Assembly: GCF_046254955.1 (NCBI RefSeq)
Contig: NZ_JBJXRG010000001.1
Coordinates: 1,488,001 to 1,552,000 of the forward strand
Direction of reading: 5' to 3'
Length of the DNA: 64,000 bases
Source of the DNA: Qipengyuania_C sp046254955
Lineage (GTDB): Bacteria > Pseudomonadota > Alphaproteobacteria > Sphingomonadales > Sphingomonadaceae
Position numbers and translations under genes: made by a program. Of this stretch, positions 42,603 to 50,301 are shown one piece after another. The first letter of the stretch is position 1. Each line of letters begins with the position of its first letter. Under the pieces are notes generated by a model. The model was given only the letters and a program-made list of their open reading frames with translations. It did not search any database and was not told the DNA's origin.

Positions 42603-42934
42603 ACTGGTGAATTCTCCTTGGCTGTCCCCAGAGGCGCGCCGCTATCATGCTGCGAACGAAGCCCTTCGATTTCATCTGCCAGCGAGTACCCGCGGTCGGT
42701 GACGATTTTCTCCAGCACCACCATCCGGTCCTGCATCGCATCGAGCTTTTCATGCAATGCTCGGTTTTCGGCCTCGAGCCTCTTCGCCGCCTTGCTTTCA
42801 GAAGGGAGAGTCTTTCCGCCCCATTCGTCTTCCAGCGCGTAGCCATGCTTGGCGCGGATCCAGTTGTTGATCAGCCAGGAGATCATCGCGAGGCCGATGA
42901 TTGTCAGGACAAACCCTGGTCCACCCCAGTCCAT
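42599..42934 (-). CDS. PspB-like one-helix coiled-coil protein (copy 3)
   Basis: A 111-residue protein with membrane helix FVLTIIGLAMISWLINNWI, a linker, and a coiled coil AENRALHEKLDAMQDRMVVLEKIVTDRGYSLADEIEGLRSQ. The core MVVLEKIVTDRGY and following DEIEGLR are nearly shared with copy 2. Start and stop overlap both neighbours, so the block is a single translational unit. Confidence 0.78.
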   Translation of the reverse strand: MDWGGPGFVLTIIGLAMISWLINNWIRAKHGYALEDEWGGKTLPSESKAAKRLEAENRALHEKLDAMQDRMVVLEKIVTDRGYSLADEIEGLRSQHDSGAPLGTAKENSPV

Positions 42935-43245
42935 CAGGCGGTCTCCTTACGCTCGAGGCCCAAGGGTACTCCGCTATCAGGTGATTCGACGCGGCGCTGG
43001 TCACGCAGTGCTTCGATCTGGGTCGCGACATCGTAGCCGCGATCGGTTACGATCCGTTCCAGGACGCGGACGCGGTCTTCGAGCTCCTTGATATGGCTCG
43101 CGTATTGGGCCGCTTTCTCAGCGGTGTGTTCCGCCGTTGCATCGACCTGTAGCCTCGCAACCTTCTCCTTGTGCTTGGTCCAGATCGCAAAGAACGGGAT
43201 GCATAAGGCCAAGATCGGAATGAGAAGAGCAATTTCGCCTTCCAT
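42934..43245 (-). CDS. PspB-like one-helix coiled-coil protein (copy 2)
   Basis: A 103-residue protein: membrane helix IALLIPILALCIPFFAIWTKHKEK as in true PspB, then a coiled coil ASHIKELEDRVRVLERIVTDRGYDVATQIEALRDQ. The RVRVLERIVTDRGYD core parallels the RIxxLERILDxEHP core of E. coli PspB. It follows pspC by 27 bases with AAGGGG before the ATG. Confidence 0.8.
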   Translation of the reverse strand: MEGEIALLIPILALCIPFFAIWTKHKEKVARLQVDATAEHTAEKAAQYASHIKELEDRVRVLERIVTDRGYDVATQIEALRDQRRVESPDSGVPLGLERKETA

Positions 43246-43272
43246 GGATTGTCCCCTTTTTGTCTTCTTTTC

Positions 43273-43650
43273 TTAGCGCAGGCGCTCGATTTCGGCGGAA
43301 AGGCGCGGATTGCTCGTAACGTAGTAGGTTTCCACTTCAGCGAGCCGGCGATCGACATCGCGGAAGCGGGCGCGGATCTCGCGCGCTGTGCGCTGCGGGC
43401 TCTGGCGTACGCGCTGCCAATATTTCTGCTCTTCCGGCTCGACATAGAGGTAGTCGGGCTTCTTGTTCAGCAGTAGGCCCGCAATGAAGTAGAAGGGGAT
43501 GGTGCCGCCGCCTGACATGAAAGTCAGGCCAATGGCAGCCAACCGGACCCAGAATGCGTTGACCCCAGTGTAGTCCGCGATGCCCGAGCAGACGCCCATC
43601 AGCTTGGCATTCTGCTTGTCCCGATAGAGGGTGGTACGTGGGCTGTTCAC
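43273..43650 (-). CDS. pspC: Phage shock protein C
   Basis: A 125-residue PspC: LYRDKQNAKLMGVCSGIADYTGVNAFWVRLAAI is the PspC signature and first helix, followed by a second hydrophobic segment (GTIPFYFIAGLLLNK). The cytoplasmic/periplasmic tail is charged and coiled, ending RRLAEVETYYVTSNPRLSAEIERLR, which repeats the EIE-LR tail of the PspB-like copies. PspC with PspB senses membrane stress and recruits PspA. GTG start overlaps the pspB stop (GTGA), with GGGAG upstream. Confidence 0.92.
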   Translation of the reverse strand: MNSPRTTLYRDKQNAKLMGVCSGIADYTGVNAFWVRLAAIGLTFMSGGGTIPFYFIAGLLLNKKPDYLYVEPEEQKYWQRVRQSPQRTAREIRARFRDVDRRLAEVETYYVTSNPRLSAEIERLR

Positions 43651-43949
43651 TTGGCGGCTCCCTTCTTTTCGGCGATGAGGCGATTGAGTTCTTCGAGCTG
43701 TTGGTTGTCGATCTCCTGGTCGTGAACCAGTCGGGCATGCTTGAAATCCGGGTGATCGCTGGCGACCAGTCGTTCGACGGTATCCATCCGGTCGTCCAGC
43801 CTCTTGGCGAGATGATACAGCTCATCGAGTAGCTGTTCGTCATCGTTCGTGATTGTACCGGCAGTCTTCCACTTCGTAATGTAGTGCAGGATCAGCCACG
43901 GAAGCCCGATCACGAGTGTCGGCATAATAATTACGAGATCCCAATCCAC
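43647..43949 (-). CDS. pspB: Phage shock protein B
   Basis: A 100-residue PspB: membrane helix LVIIMPTLVIGLPWLILHYITKWK and a coiled coil with LDDRMDTVERLVASDHPDFK, close to the RIQALERILDAEHPNW of E. coli PspB. It is longer by a C-terminal helix (NQQLEELNRLIAEKKG). The GTG at 43949 has AGGAGG eight bases before it. It lies between pspA and pspC as in classic psp operons. Confidence 0.9.
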   Translation of the reverse strand: MDWDLVIIMPTLVIGLPWLILHYITKWKTAGTITNDDEQLLDELYHLAKRLDDRMDTVERLVASDHPDFKHARLVHDQEIDNQQLEELNRLIAEKKGAAK

Positions 43950-43952
43950 GGT

Positions 43953-44654
43953 TTAGTCCTCCTGCGTGTTCTTGTCTGTGGCGCTGTCCATTCCCAGCGC
44001 GCGTTTCATTTCTGCAAGTTCGTCGTCAATTGCATCCGCGCCTTCTAGCGCAGCGATCTCGTCGGCCAGCGTTGGCTTGCCGGTACCATCAGCGATCGAC
44101 AGTGCTTCGGCGCGGCCCTCGGCATAGTCGACCCGCCGTTCGAGCTGGTCGAAGCGGGATAGCGCATCGTCGGTCCGCTCGGTGCTCATCACAGTGCGTA
44201 GCTTGACGCGATTTTCGGCACTTTCGAGACGCGCGGAGATTGCGGTCTGGCGGCTGCGCGCTTCGCGCAGGCGGTTCTGCAACTTCTCGATGTCTTTTTC
44301 GTAGGCGCGCAATGCATCGTCGAGCACAGCGATTTCCTGCTTGAGCTGATCGGACATGTCGGACGCTTTCTTCCGCTCGATCAGAGCGGCGCGCGCGAGG
44401 TCTTCACGATCTTTCGAAAGTGCGAGCTGCGCCTTCTCACCCCAATCAGCCTGGAGTTTATCCAGTTTGACAGTGTGGCGATGCATTTCCTTCTGGTCTG
44501 CAATCGTCCGCGCCGCGCTCGCCCGTACCTCGACCAGCGTCTCCTCCATCTCGAGGATGATCATGCGGATCATTTTGGACGGGTCATCCGCCTTGTCGAG
44601 CATGTCGTTGAAGTTCGCGGCGATGATATCACGGGTACGGCTGAATATTCCCAT
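43953..44654 (-). CDS. pspA: Phage shock protein A
   Basis: A 233-residue PspA/ESCRT-III-like protein starting at the canonical MGIFSRTRDIIAANFNDML, the amphipathic membrane-binding helix 0. Long helices follow (DKADDPSKMIRMIILEMEETLVEV through RLREARSRQ), and an acidic C-terminal tail ends the protein. It binds and repairs stressed inner membrane and represses PspF. The ATG at 44654 has GGAG eight bases upstream. The frame stays open upstream for 67 more codons to a GTG at 44855, described separately. Confidence 0.93.
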   Translation of the reverse strand: MGIFSRTRDIIAANFNDMLDKADDPSKMIRMIILEMEETLVEVRASAARTIADQKEMHRHTVKLDKLQADWGEKAQLALSKDREDLARAALIERKKASDMSDQLKQEIAVLDDALRAYEKDIEKLQNRLREARSRQTAISARLESAENRVKLRTVMSTERTDDALSRFDQLERRVDYAEGRAEALSIADGTGKPTLADEIAALEGADAIDDELAEMKRALGMDSATDKNTQED

Positions 44655-44855
44655 CAAGGGCACTCCATTGATCGCACGGGCCGGTTCGGGCCGTGTCTGG
44701 GTAGGGGTTGGGCTCCGCCGCAGACGTTCGACTTCCTCGTCGAAACGCGAGAGGCGGGGGCGGGCCGGGTTCTCCTTGCCGATGTCGCCATCGGACTGAG
44801 GGGGACTGCCAGAAATCGGAAAACCCGACCCTAGGGGGGTGGAAGGATCGCTCAC
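44655..44855 (-). other. In-frame 67-codon extension upstream of pspA
   Basis: The pspA frame continues without a stop to a GTG at 44855, which overlaps the stop of the small upstream gene (GTGA). It would add a Pro/Ser/Gly-rich disordered segment (STPLGSGFPISGSPPQSDGD) and a short charged helix (RLSRFDEEVERLRR), with no match to known PspA. Either a longer PspA isoform is made by coupled translation, or this is a spacer between the small gene and pspA. Evidence does not decide between them. Confidence 0.5.
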
Positions 44856-45001
44856 GCCAGCTCAACCATGCCGAAAGATGTGGCGGCGAATGCCGGTGTC
44901 GCGTGCATCTGGCTGCTCAGGGCGACAAAGGTCGCCATCATCGCAACGCTGAGAACCGCTGCCTTTCCGAGGCGGGTTTTCAAAAAGCGGCGATCGAACA
45001 T
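44852..45001 (-). CDS. Small exported protein leading the psp operon
   Basis: A 49-codon gene with a strong GGGAGG site five bases before its ATG at 45001, 20-30 bases behind the sigma-54 promoter. It begins MFDRRFLKTRLGKAAVL, continues with a hydrophobic stretch SVAMMATFVALSSQM and a PAFA-A cleavage-like site, ending ATSFGMVELA. The mature part would be only about ten residues, so it may be a membrane-retained or signal peptide-like product. No family is recognised. It is the first gene of the induced operon. Confidence 0.7.
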   Translation of the reverse strand: MFDRRFLKTRLGKAAVLSVAMMATFVALSSQMHATPAFAATSFGMVELA

Positions 45002-45033
45002 TATTTCCTCCCGATTGGTTTCATTCACCTAAT

Positions 45034-45051
45034 AGCAAGGAGTGTGCCAAA
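45034..45051 (-). promoter_or_regulatory. Sigma-54 promoter of the psp operon
   Basis: Read leftwards the sequence is TTTGGCACACTCCTTGCT: the -24 GG (45048/45047) and -12 GC (45036/45035) are separated by exactly ten bases and flanking bases match the TGGCAC-N5-TTGCT consensus. Transcription would start near 45023, just before the small leader gene. PspF, encoded divergently, is the expected activator, binding between here and 45110. Confidence 0.88.
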
Positions 45052-45140
45052 CCTGAATAGTTCTGAAAATACAATATCATAGGAGGATTTACACGATTTT
45101 AGCTTGGCGCTTGTTGCCATCTATTGGTGAAATTCACTAT

Positions 45141-46178
45141 ATGTTGGTGATGGAGCGCGAGAATCAATTTATTGGGCAGTCGGGTGCCTTTCTCGATTCC
45201 GTCGAACGCGCCAGCCGCGCGGCTCCGATGCGTCGCCCGGTATTGGTAGTCGGTGAGCGCGGAACGGGCAAGGAACTGATCGCCGAACGCCTTCACCGTC
45301 TGTCCGAGCGCTGGGGCGAACCGTTGATAACCATGAACTGCGCAGCGCTTCCGGAAACGCTGATCGAGGCGGAGCTGTTCGGGCATGAGGCAGGCGCCTT
45401 CACCGGTGCTACGCAGGCGCGGGCAGGGCGGTTCGAGGAAGCCGATCGTGGCACGCTGTTTCTTGACGAGCTCGGCACGCTTTCAATGGCAGCACAGGAA
45501 CGGCTGCTGCGCGCGGTCGAGTATGGTGAGGTGACGCGGATCGGCTCTTCGCGCCCGCTCAATGTCGACGTCCGAATTGTGGCGGCAACGAATGAGGATC
45601 TGCCCAAGCTGGCAGAGCAGGGCAGGTTCCGCGCCGACCTGCTGGACCGGCTGAGTTTCGAAGTGATCACCTTGCCGCCTTTACGCGTGCGCGAAGGCGA
45701 TATCGAGGTCCTTGCGGACTACTTCGGGCGGCGCATGGCAGCGGAAATCGGTTGGGAGGACTGGCCGGGATATGCAGAGCATGTCGCCAGGCAGATGGAA
45801 GATCACCCCTGGCCTGGTAACGTTCGTGAGCTGCGCAACGTGGTCGAACGCGCAGTCTATCGCTGGGAGGACTGGCGCGCGCCGATCGGCCATATCCAGT
45901 TCGATCCCTTTGATTCCCCTTGGAAGCCGGCCTCTACGCCGCGAATAGACCCACCCCAGACCTCGCGAGATACCCCCCAGACCTTGCCGGATCAGCGGCT
46001 CGATGATGTAGACGACCTGCGCGGCGCTGTCGAAGCGCATGAGCGGGCGATCGTGGAGCAGGCTTTGGGCAAGCATCGCTGGAACCAGCGCCAGACAGCC
46101 AAGGCTTTGGGGCTCAGCTACGACCAGCTGCGCCATTGCATCAAGAAGCATGGCTTGATGGAAGAAAAGAGCGATTAA
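45141..46178 (+). CDS. pspF: Psp operon transcriptional activator (sigma-54 enhancer-binding protein)
   Basis: A protein of about 345 residues with no N-terminal receiver or GAF domain, as in PspF. Walker A GERGTGKE, the sigma-54-contacting GAFTGA loop, Walker B GTLFLDELG, and arginine-finger region RFRADLLDRLSFEVITLPPLRVREGDI make up the AAA+ core. The C-terminal helix-turn-helix is HRWNQRQTAKALGLSYDQLRHCIKKHGL. Several starts are possible (TTG 45111, ATG 45141, ATG 45150); MERENQFIGQ at 45150 matches the usual PspF beginning. It is divergent from the psp operon. Confidence 0.92.
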   Translation: MLVMERENQFIGQSGAFLDSVERASRAAPMRRPVLVVGERGTGKELIAERLHRLSERWGEPLITMNCAALPETLIEAELFGHEAGAFTGATQARAGRFEEADRGTLFLDELGTLSMAAQERLLRAVEYGEVTRIGSSRPLNVDVRIVAATNEDLPKLAEQGRFRADLLDRLSFEVITLPPLRVREGDIEVLADYFGRRMAAEIGWEDWPGYAEHVARQMEDHPWPGNVRELRNVVERAVYRWEDWRAPIGHIQFDPFDSPWKPASTPRIDPPQTSRDTPQTLPDQRLDDVDDLRGAVEAHERAIVEQALGKHRWNQRQTAKALGLSYDQLRHCIKKHGLMEEKSD

Positions 46179-46233
46179 CGAGGCTTTGAGAATTTCCCGT
46201 TAGAACTGCACCATTCGAAGCTAGGGGTGCGAA

Positions 46234-46524
46234 ATGAGCCTGATCAAAGCATTTTTCGGAATAATCGCCTGCGTGTGGATCGCGGCCATTGTAGCCTATG
46301 CCGTGAGCGGGCCGGCTGTTGTCGAAGGATCTGAGATCGTGTCCGAGAAAATGGTCGTTGAATCCGGCCTCAAGGACCATGTCGTGAAAGTCGGAGAAGA
46401 ACGGTGCCTTCAGCACCAGGAAAATTTCGACAAGCTGTGGGAGCGCTCGATCGAGAAGGGCAGTCCGGAATCGATGGAAGATGCGCTGCGCCGCGCTGAA
46501 ATCGCTGTCGAGACATACTGCTGA
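46234..46524 (+). CDS. Small membrane-anchored protein, unknown
   Basis: A 96-residue protein with AGGGG before its ATG. A single N-terminal helix (FFGIIACVWIAAIVAYAVSG) anchors or exports a soluble helical part with two Cys (EERCLQHQENFD and VETYC at the end). No family is recognised. Its last 115 bases overlap antisense with the end of the convergent lipoprotein gene. It follows pspF by 55 bases on the same strand. Confidence 0.65.
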   Translation: MSLIKAFFGIIACVWIAAIVAYAVSGPAVVEGSEIVSEKMVVESGLKDHVVKVGEERCLQHQENFDKLWERSIEKGSPESMEDALRRAEIAVETYC

Positions 46525-47177
46525 TCTTCGCCCCAGCGCACGCAAGTAAATTCGTCCGCGCCGATCCGAAGGACAATTTTCGACCTGTCACCGACCGGCT
46601 TGATCCATAGGTCGGGTAGCCCCTTACGCACGGCAATAACCGGCTTGTCTTCCATCCAAATCGCTTCAACGAAGCCGATTGCATGATCGTGGCCGAGAAC
46701 GATGCCGTCAGCAAGCAGGTCCATGTTGCCGCTGTGCGCCTGAACGATCAGCCGCTCGGGTCGCTCACTGCGCGACTTCTCGGTGAAGCGGCAGACCCCG
46801 GTGCGAGTCGGCGCGAGTTGCTGGATCCAGCTTCCCCTGTCGGGAAACGGATCGGTGCGCTGATCGAAGGGCTCTAAGTCGCCATCACGCCTTGCCTCGG
46901 ACAGCATGCGCATTTGCGCGACTTTCGCCTCTGCTTCCTGTCTCGCCTTCCAGGCGTCGCATTCGGCTTGGCTTGGCGCGTCCTCCGGCGGCTCGAACCC
47001 GGGCGGGAAGGGTGGGCACAGTGGCACCTTTGGCGGTGGGACTACGGGCGGCGGTGCGCCAGCTTCGGGCGGCAAGAGCTCGGGCGGCGGTGATAAGTTT
47101 CCCTGCTCCGTCTCTGCTTGATCGCAGCCCGTAAACGCGAGTGGGCCTGTCAGAATCGCGATAGCGCCAAATCGCAT
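46410..47177 (-). CDS. Proline-rich putative lipoprotein
   Basis: A 255-residue protein with AGGAAAG before its ATG. The N-terminus MRFGAIAILTGPLAFTGCDQ looks like a lipoprotein signal with Cys18, though Phe at -3 is unusual. A Pro-rich stretch (PPPELLPPEAGAPPPVVPPPK) and a Glu/Arg helix (DAWKARQEAEAKVAQMRML) lead to a beta-rich domain (HSGNMDLLADGIVLGHDHAIGF, KIVLRIGADEFTCVRWGED). The last 38 residues are read antisense to the convergent gene at 46234-46524, so the natural C-terminus may be shorter or recently extended. Function unknown. Confidence 0.65.
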   Translation of the reverse strand: MRFGAIAILTGPLAFTGCDQAETEQGNLSPPPELLPPEAGAPPPVVPPPKVPLCPPFPPGFEPPEDAPSQAECDAWKARQEAEAKVAQMRMLSEARRDGDLEPFDQRTDPFPDRGSWIQQLAPTRTGVCRFTEKSRSERPERLIVQAHSGNMDLLADGIVLGHDHAIGFVEAIWMEDKPVIAVRKGLPDLWIKPVGDRSKIVLRIGADEFTCVRWGEDQQYVSTAISARRSASSIDSGLPFSIERSHSLSKFSWC

Positions 47178-47309
47178 ATTGCTTTCCTACTCACCTCGTC
47201 CTATCTGACCACCCATCCCGACATTGTCGATACAAGGTTGAGATGCTGGCGCCGCAAGGGGCCGGCCCCAAAAGCCTGTGTTTGCAATGTGTTGCTGAAC
47301 GGAGAATTG

Positions 47310-47882
47310 ATGACGGATATCGCGCGCCTTGTTGAGATTATCGAACCCGAAGCGGAAGCGCTCGGATTCGATCTCGTGCGCGTGAAGATGATGCCTTCCG
47401 AAGCCGGAGATGGCGGGCAGGCATTGCAGATCATGGCGGAAGACCCCGCGACGGGGCAGCTCATCATTGATCAGTGCGCCGCGCTTTCGCGCCGCATCTC
47501 GGAACGGTTCGACGAATTCGAAGAACGCGGCCAGGAACTGATCCCGGGGGCCTATCATCTCGAAGTGAGCTCGCCCGGCATTGATCGCCCGCTGACGCGA
47601 CCGAAGGATTTCTCCGACTGGGCAGGGCACGAGATACGCATAGTGATGATGAAAAGCTGGGCCCAAGATACTGGCAATCAGCGCGTGCTTAAGGGCGAAC
47701 TCAAGGGCATCGAGAACGGCTCCGTTACAATCGATGACGTCAAGACAGGGGAATCTACGGTTCCCTTCGAATCCATTCATACGGCCAAGCTTGTCCTAAC
47801 CGACAAATTGATCGCTGCAACCCGACCGCTCGACACCAGTGGTGCCGAAGAGTTATTAGAAGACGAAGAAGAGAAGGCTTAA
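47310..47882 (+). CDS. rimP: Ribosome maturation factor RimP
   Basis: A 190-residue RimP: IARLVEIIEPEAEALGFDLVRVKM at the start, CAALSRRISERFDE and GAYHLEVSSPGIDRPLTRPKDF, the most conserved motif, then the C-terminal SH3-like domain and an acidic tail. It assists 30S assembly. The ATG at 47310 has GGAG upstream; an earlier in-frame start would lie in the divergent promoter region. It opens the conserved rimP-nusA-ylxR-infB operon. The upstream gap contains a GGGGCCGGCCCC palindrome at 47258-47269 of unknown meaning. Confidence 0.95.
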   Translation: MTDIARLVEIIEPEAEALGFDLVRVKMMPSEAGDGGQALQIMAEDPATGQLIIDQCAALSRRISERFDEFEERGQELIPGAYHLEVSSPGIDRPLTRPKDFSDWAGHEIRIVMMKSWAQDTGNQRVLKGELKGIENGSVTIDDVKTGESTVPFESIHTAKLVLTDKLIAATRPLDTSGAEELLEDEEEKA

Positions 47883-47887
47883 ACCAG

Positions 47888-49546
47888 ATGGCCAGTGCAA
47901 TTTCCGCCAATAAGGCAGAGCTGCTTGCGATTGCGAAATCAGTCGCTTCGGAAAAGATGATCGAAGAAGCGATCGTTATCGAAGCGATGGAAGAGGCAAT
48001 CCAGAAGAGCGCGCGTAACCGCTATGGCGCGGAAAACGATATTCGTGCCAAGCTCGATCCCAATACTGGCGATCTGCGACTGTGGCGCGTCGTCGAGGTG
48101 GTTGAAGAAGTCGAAGACTACTTCAAGCAGGTCGATCTCAAGCAGGGTCAGAAGCTTCAGGAAGGCGCCGCTATCGGCGACTTCATCGTCGATCCGCTGC
48201 CGCCAGTCGATCTGGGCCGCATCGACGCACAGAGCGCCAAGCAGGTGATCTTCCAGAAGGTCCGCGATGCCGAGCGTGAGCGTCAGTATGAAGAGTTCAA
48301 GGACCGCGCGAACGAAGTGATCACCGGCGTGATCAAGTCGGTCGAATTTGGTCATGTGATCGTCAATCTGGGCCGCGCCGAAGGCGTGATCCGCCGCGAT
48401 CAGCAGATCCCGCGTGAGGCTGCTCGTGTCGGCGAGCGTGTCCGCGCGCTGATCACCAAGGTCGAGCGTAACAATCGCGGCCAGCAGATCTTCCTCAGCC
48501 GTGCGCATCCCGATTTCATGCGCAAGCTGTTCGCGCAGGAAGTGCCCGAGATTTACGACGGCATCATCGAAATCAAGGCCGCAGCCCGCGATCCGGGCAG
48601 CCGCGCCAAGATCGGCGTGATCAGCCACGACAGCTCGATCGATCCGGTCGGCGCCTGTGTCGGCATGAAGGGTAGCCGTGTGCAGGCCGTCGTGCAGGAA
48701 CTGCAGGGCGAGAAGATCGATATCATTCCCTGGAGCGAAGACATCGCGACTTTCGTCGTGAACGCGCTCCAGCCAGCCACAGTCAGCCGCGTCGTGCTCG
48801 ACGAGGAAGAAGGCCGTATCGAAGTCGTGGTGCCGGATGACCAGCTTTCGCTGGCAATCGGTCGCCGCGGCCAGAACGTGCGTCTCGCCAGCCAGCTCAC
48901 CAGTCACCAGATCGATATCATGACTGATGAAGAAGCGAGCGTGAAGCGGCAGAAGGAATTCGCCGAGCGGTCCAAGATGTTCGAGGAAGAGCTCGACGTC
49001 GATGAGACACTTTCACAGCTGCTGGTTGCCGAAGGCTTCCAGGAACTCGAGGAAGTTGCCTACGTTGAAATGGACGAACTGGCCTCGATCGAAGGTTTCG
49101 ACGAAGATCTGGCTGAAGAGCTGCAAAACCGTGCCAAGGAAGCGCTCGAGCGGCAGGAAGAAGCTGCACGGACCGAGCGCCGCGAGCTGGGTGTCGAAGA
49201 TGCGCTGGCCGAAATCCCGCACCTGACCGAACAGATGCTGGTGACCCTGGGCAAAGGCGGGATCAAGACGCTCGACGACCTCGCAGATCTCGCCACCGAC
49301 GAGCTGATCCAGAAGAAGCGCGAGGCCCCGCGTCGTCGCCAGGCGCCTGATGGCCCGCCGATGCGCCGCCCCAGTGTACGTGAACAGGACAAGGGCGGTG
49401 TGCTGGGCGAGTATGGCCTGACCGAAGAGCAGGGCAACGAGATCATCATGGCGGCCCGTGCGCACTGGTTCGAAGACGAAGAGCCGGCACCCGCTGCCGA
49501 GGCAGCCGATTCACAGGAGGCCGCCGATGCGGACTCCACCCAATGA
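47888..49546 (+). CDS. nusA: Transcription termination/antitermination factor NusA
   Basis: A 552-residue NusA. N-terminal RNA-polymerase-binding domain (to about residue 130), S1 domain (ITGVIKSVEFGHVIVNLGRAEGVIRRDQ), KH1 and KH2 (VGACVGMKGSRVQAVVQELQGEKIDI; LAIGRRGQNVRLASQLTS), and two C-terminal acidic repeats (VDETLSQLLVAEGFQELEEVAY; LTEQMLVTLGKGGIKTLDDLA) as in proteobacteria. It follows rimP by five bases; its end overlaps the ylxR start. Confidence 0.97.
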   Translation: MASAISANKAELLAIAKSVASEKMIEEAIVIEAMEEAIQKSARNRYGAENDIRAKLDPNTGDLRLWRVVEVVEEVEDYFKQVDLKQGQKLQEGAAIGDFIVDPLPPVDLGRIDAQSAKQVIFQKVRDAERERQYEEFKDRANEVITGVIKSVEFGHVIVNLGRAEGVIRRDQQIPREAARVGERVRALITKVERNNRGQQIFLSRAHPDFMRKLFAQEVPEIYDGIIEIKAAARDPGSRAKIGVISHDSSIDPVGACVGMKGSRVQAVVQELQGEKIDIIPWSEDIATFVVNALQPATVSRVVLDEEEGRIEVVVPDDQLSLAIGRRGQNVRLASQLTSHQIDIMTDEEASVKRQKEFAERSKMFEEELDVDETLSQLLVAEGFQELEEVAYVEMDELASIEGFDEDLAEELQNRAKEALERQEEAARTERRELGVEDALAEIPHLTEQMLVTLGKGGIKTLDDLADLATDELIQKKREAPRRRQAPDGPPMRRPSVREQDKGGVLGEYGLTEEQGNEIIMAARAHWFEDEEPAPAAEAADSQEAADADSTQ

Positions 49547-50285
49547 GCGCCTGACGTCCGACATCGCTGACGTATCGCGGCCCCGTAAAGCGGAGCCCGA
49601 ACAAACGCGTCCTGAGCGCAAGTGCATCCTGTCGGGTGCGATTGCGCCGAGAGACAGCCTCGTGCGGCTGGCAATCAGCCCGGAGGGGCTGGTGCTACCC
49701 GACCCTGCAGCGAAGGCTCCGGGACGCGGAGCGTGGCTCGGTTCTACGCGACAGGAGCTCGAAACGGCGGTTGCGAACGGCAAGTTGAAGGGAGCGCTGG
49801 CCCGCGCCTTCAAGGATGGCAGCCTGACGATACCGACCGACCTGCCCGAGATTATCGATCAGGCCCTGACGAGGACCTTGCTTGATCGGCTGGGCCTGGA
49901 AATGCGGGCCGGCAATGTCTTGCTTGGCTCCGAGAAGATCGCGCAGGCGGCGCGAATGGGCGCAATTGCGCTGTTGCTCCATGCCAGCGATGCCAGCGAG
50001 GATGGGAGCAAGAAGCTTGATCAGGCCTGGCGAGTGGGCCGTGATGCGGAAGGCACAGGCGAGCGGGGAATTTCCTTGCCACTGGACCGGGCGGCTTTGT
50101 CTGTGGCATTGGGCCGCGACAATGTCGTCCACCTGGCGCTGGGCAATGCCCCGGCGGCTGACCGGATCATGGGAGTGCTTCGGCGCTTGATTCATTTTCG
50201 CGGGAGCGATCTTCCCGCGCTGGAAGCAGAATCCGACGCGGCCTTGCCGCTGCAGGATCCTGCAGGTGACGAAATAAACGTTTGA
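49527..50285 (+). CDS. ylxR: YlxR (DUF448) fused to an L7Ae-like domain
   Basis: A 252-residue protein. The N-terminal YlxR domain shows RKCILSGAIAPRDSLVRLAISPEGLVLPDPAAKAPGRGAWL, an RNA-binding fold. The C-terminal part (LLDRLGLEMRAGNVLLGSEKIAQAARMGAIALLLHASDASEDG) matches a ribosomal L7Ae-like domain. The fusion is common in alphaproteobacteria. The ATG at 49527 follows AGGAGG and lies inside the nusA end, giving a 20-base overlap. It likely modulates RNA or ribosome assembly in this operon. Confidence 0.88.
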   Translation: MRTPPNERLTSDIADVSRPRKAEPEQTRPERKCILSGAIAPRDSLVRLAISPEGLVLPDPAAKAPGRGAWLGSTRQELETAVANGKLKGALARAFKDGSLTIPTDLPEIIDQALTRTLLDRLGLEMRAGNVLLGSEKIAQAARMGAIALLLHASDASEDGSKKLDQAWRVGRDAEGTGERGISLPLDRAALSVALGRDNVVHLALGNAPAADRIMGVLRRLIHFRGSDLPALEAESDAALPLQDPAGDEINV

Positions 50286-50301
50286 AGGAAATACGAGTTT
50301 T

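Noticed and set aside
44708..45082. A 124-codon rightward open frame opposite the psp leader
   Set aside because: It is antisense to the small leader gene and pspA extension, crosses the sigma-54 promoter and has no start signal.
47258..47269. GGGGCCGGCCCC palindrome before rimP as an operator
   Set aside because: A single GC-only palindrome in a GC-rich genome is easily accidental and no second copy with a functional context was seen.
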